Shown here: positions 30,808 through 32,213 of the stretch, one piece after another
Layout: every line of letters begins with the position of its first letter
Numbering within the stretch: position 1 is the first letter of the stretch
Notes under the pieces: generated by a model
What the model saw: only the letters and a program-made list of their open reading frames with translations
Database searches by the model: none
Told to the model about the DNA's origin: nothing
Made by a program: the position numbers and the translations under genes
From: an uncultured Actinoplanes sp.
GTDB lineage: Bacteria; Actinomycetota; Actinomycetes; Mycobacteriales; Micromonosporaceae
Direction: 5' to 3'
Assembly (NCBI RefSeq): GCF_934643405.1
Contig: NZ_CAKUCL010000060.1
Coordinates: forward strand, 1 to 32,213
DNA: 32,213 nucleotides

Positions 30808-30842
30808 ACGAACGGCCGCGAGCATCGCTCGCGGCCGTTCGT
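30808..30842 (-). terminator. Perfect 16-bp stem terminator after the second kinase gene
   Basis: ACGAACGGCCGCGAGC (30808-30823) pairs fully with GCTCGCGGCCGTTCGT (30827-30842), loop ATC. It lies 11 bases beyond the stop of the minus-strand kinase gene, so that gene is not followed by cvnB-like genes on the same transcript. Confidence 0.85.
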
Positions 30843-30853
30843 GGATTCTCGGG

Positions 30854-32213
30854 TCAGCGGGAGCCGTAACCGGCGCCGCTGTTTCGGTAGTCGTCGGAAG
30901 CCTGGCCGTCGCGGGTGAAGTCCCAGCCGCCCGCCGCCTCGCGACCCGGGCGGCCACCCATCGCGAAGCCGCCGATCTCCTGGCCTCGCCGCCAGCCGCG
31001 GAAGTAGCCCGTGGTGTGGGCGGCGATGCTGGCCGCGTCGCGGACGATGCGCAGCGGGCGCTGCTCGCGCAGCGGGGAACCGGGCACCAGGTTGGCCTGA
31101 GGCACGCGCTTCGGCAGGCCGGCCGCCGTCTCCGCGGCCACCTCCGGGGTCGCCGCCTTCTCGGCCGCGCGCCAACCGGTGTCGTTCGGGTTGGCCCAGT
31201 CGAGGTTGGTGGGCTCGTCGCTGTGGCCGGTGAACCACGCCGAGCGGGCCGCCGCGAAGATCAGCAGGTCGCCGTCGCTGGTGTCGGCGGGGACCGGCGG
31301 CGTTGTGCTGCGCTCCAGGGCGGTGATCGTCGTGCTCGCGCCGGTCGGTGCCGAGACACTTCGCCGTACGCCGTTGCGGCGGCCGCCGCGGTCGTCGCCG
31401 TCCACCAGGCGCAGCGGGGGCGGCTCGCTGACCGGCGGCAGGTCGGTCACCGTGGTGTCGAGGTTGTTGCCGGCGGCGAGCTGCGCCTCGACCAGGCGCA
31501 GCGCCGGCGGCTCCTTCGGCATGTCCTGCCACGGCGGCTTCACCCGTCCGTCGGCGGGCGGCGAGCTGGTCGACGCGGCCGGCGAGCTGGTGGAAGCGGC
31601 GGGCAGGTCATCCCCGGCGCTGTTCAGCAGCGGCCAGTTGGCCCGGGAGCCGGGCTCGGCCGTCTCACCCGGACGCTGCGCCGGCATGGGCAGCGAGAAG
31701 TCGGTGGGACCGCTCGCGGCCGGTGCCGCCGGCGACGACGGGCGGGTCGACGGCCGCGGCGGGATGACCGTGCGCTGCCGCTCGGCGCGAGCGCTGTTGA
31801 TCGCCGCGTTGGTGAGCGTGGCCCGGAACGGCTGTCCGCTGTCGGCGGGCGTCAGCCCGGCGGCCGGGGACGCCGGCGTGGCGGGCGGCGCCGAGGTGGG
31901 CGTCGTGCGCGCGGCCGGAGCCGACGGGGGACCGAAGCCCGGTGCCGAGGTCGGCGCGGAAGCGGGAGCCGAGGTCGGAGCGGGCGCGAACGAGGGCGCC
32001 GAGGTCGGGGCCGGCGCGAACGAGGGTGCGGAGGTCGGGGCCGGTGTGAAGGAGGGCGCCGAGGTCGGGGCCGGAGCCGGGCGGGAGCCGGGCGTGATCG
32101 GCGTCATGCCGGGCGGAGGCGGCGGTACCGAGACCGGGCGGTTGCCGGGCGCGGGCGCGCGGTTCGGGAACGCGGCCGCGGCGGCCGGGACCGCGGGCGG
32201 CGGCGTGACCGGG
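30854..32213 (-). CDS. Second conservon-type sensor kinase, C-terminal tail only (partial)
   Basis: The frame is open to the window edge, so the 5' part with any sensor and kinase domains is missing; about 453 residues are visible. They are Pro/Ala/Ser-rich, with four PAPTSAPSF-type decapeptides (31958-32077). The last 150 residues match the tail of the complete CvnA in the same order: IFAAARSAWFT, GWRAAEKAA, AAGLPKRVPQANLVPG (31075-31120 region) and YFRGWRRGQ. Such tails are known to me only on NIT-type sensor kinases of actinobacteria, hence the call. A terminator follows directly and no roadblock gene is downstream, unlike the first conservon. The end SGAGYGSR is disordered. Fragment identity is inferred from the tail alone. 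Confidence 0.75.
   Translation of the reverse strand, partial: PVTPPPAVPAAAAAFPNRAPAPGNRPVSVPPPPPGMTPITPGSRPAPAPTSAPSFTPAPTSAPSFAPAPTSAPSFAPAPTSAPASAPTSAPGFGPPSAPAARTTPTSAPPATPASPAAGLTPADSGQPFRATLTNAAINSARAERQRTVIPPRPSTRPSSPAAPAASGPTDFSLPMPAQRPGETAEPGSRANWPLLNSAGDDLPAASTSSPAASTSSPPADGRVKPPWQDMPKEPPALRLVEAQLAAGNNLDTTVTDLPPVSEPPPLRLVDGDDRGGRRNGVRRSVSAPTGASTTITALERSTTPPVPADTSDGDLLIFAAARSAWFTGHSDEPTNLDWANPNDTGWRAAEKAATPEVAAETAAGLPKRVPQANLVPGSPLREQRPLRIVRDAASIAAHTTGYFRGWRRGQEIGGFAMGGRPGREAAGGWDFTRDGQASDDYRNSGAGYGSR
31958..32077 (-). repeat. Four 30-bp in-frame repeats (PAPTSAP)
   Basis: Four consecutive 30-bp units encode the decapeptide (A/T)PAPTSAPSF with changes in the last unit. They lie in the disordered tail of the partial kinase and explain the high DNA similarity between units. 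Confidence 0.85.

Larger units (their letters stand above)
29921..30853. other. Gene-poor gap between two conservon-type kinases
   Basis: About 0.9 kb without an intact gene. It contains, in order: the HAD remnant (minus strand), six tandem 22-bp units, a hairpin, about 100 bp of unassigned sequence, a degenerate direct duplication (30685-30803) and a terminator. Open frames here are made of Arg-rich repeat translations or fragments and I do not call them genes. Confidence 0.7.

Noticed and set aside
29880..30869. A plus-strand open frame of 329 codons through the gap
   Set aside because: It runs through a terminator stem, the HAD remnant in antisense and the 22-bp array; its residues are mostly Arg, Ala and Pro from repeats.
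1..32213. tRNA or rRNA genes, insertion sequences, integrases, phage or plasmid genes
   Set aside because: No cloverleaf-like sequence, transposase or integrase motif, or terminal inverted repeat pair was seen by eye on either strand.

Overview
The window is high-GC actinobacterial DNA. Almost all third codon positions are G or C, many starts are GTG, many genes look leaderless (a TAnnnT-type -10 box 6 to 8 nt before the start codon), and there is a conservon (sensor kinase, roadblock, DUF742 and GTPase). Gene content and the style of the Pro/Ala-rich kinase tails suggest Micromonosporaceae, perhaps Actinoplanes or a relative. The genus is an inference from memory, not a search result.

Layout. 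1-4801: a polyprenyl-phosphate sugar transferase (5' end possibly cut by the window edge), then cysQ-cysD-cysN for sulfate activation. 4785-5645 (-): a STAS-plus-ATPase regulator. 5742-6755: a LacI-family repressor with a self-operator in its own promoter. 6752-9152 (-): galE-galK plus a small acidic protein, with no galT. 9273-12181: trpS, a 2H phosphoesterase, a YihY membrane protein and a small unknown protein. 12183-13987: a TetR repressor and a divergent membrane protein sharing two copies of one operator. 14000-14269: a small two-helix membrane protein. 14456-24411: a nucleoside uptake and salvage block (BMP lipoprotein, two-domain ABC ATPase, two permeases, cytidine deaminase with an extra domain, thymidine phosphorylase, adenosine deaminase), interrupted by a DUF4272 protein and an RlmA-like rRNA methyltransferase. 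24824-29876: a complete conservon. 29877-30853: a gene-poor gap with a strong terminator, a decayed HAD hydrolase, a six-copy 22-bp repeat array and a second terminator. 30854-32213 (-): the C-terminal part of a second conservon-type kinase, running off the window.

How the genes work together. The BMP/ABC system should import nucleosides; Cdd and Add deaminate cytidine and adenosine, and DeoA splits pyrimidine deoxynucleosides. CysD/CysN make APS, and CysQ removes 3'-phosphoadenosine phosphate. GalE and GalK form two of the three Leloir steps. The conservon proteins probably form a membrane-associated signalling complex with a small G-protein-like module.

The points most worth a second look are: the 22-bp array beside a decaying gene, the extra C-terminal domain on cytidine deaminase, the conserved tail motif shared by two facing conservon kinases, the apparent CTG start of the ABC ATPase, the run of nine leaderless starts, and a 15-bp tandem duplication that supplies the stop codons of two convergent genes. 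I did not see a clearly new defence or mobile system.
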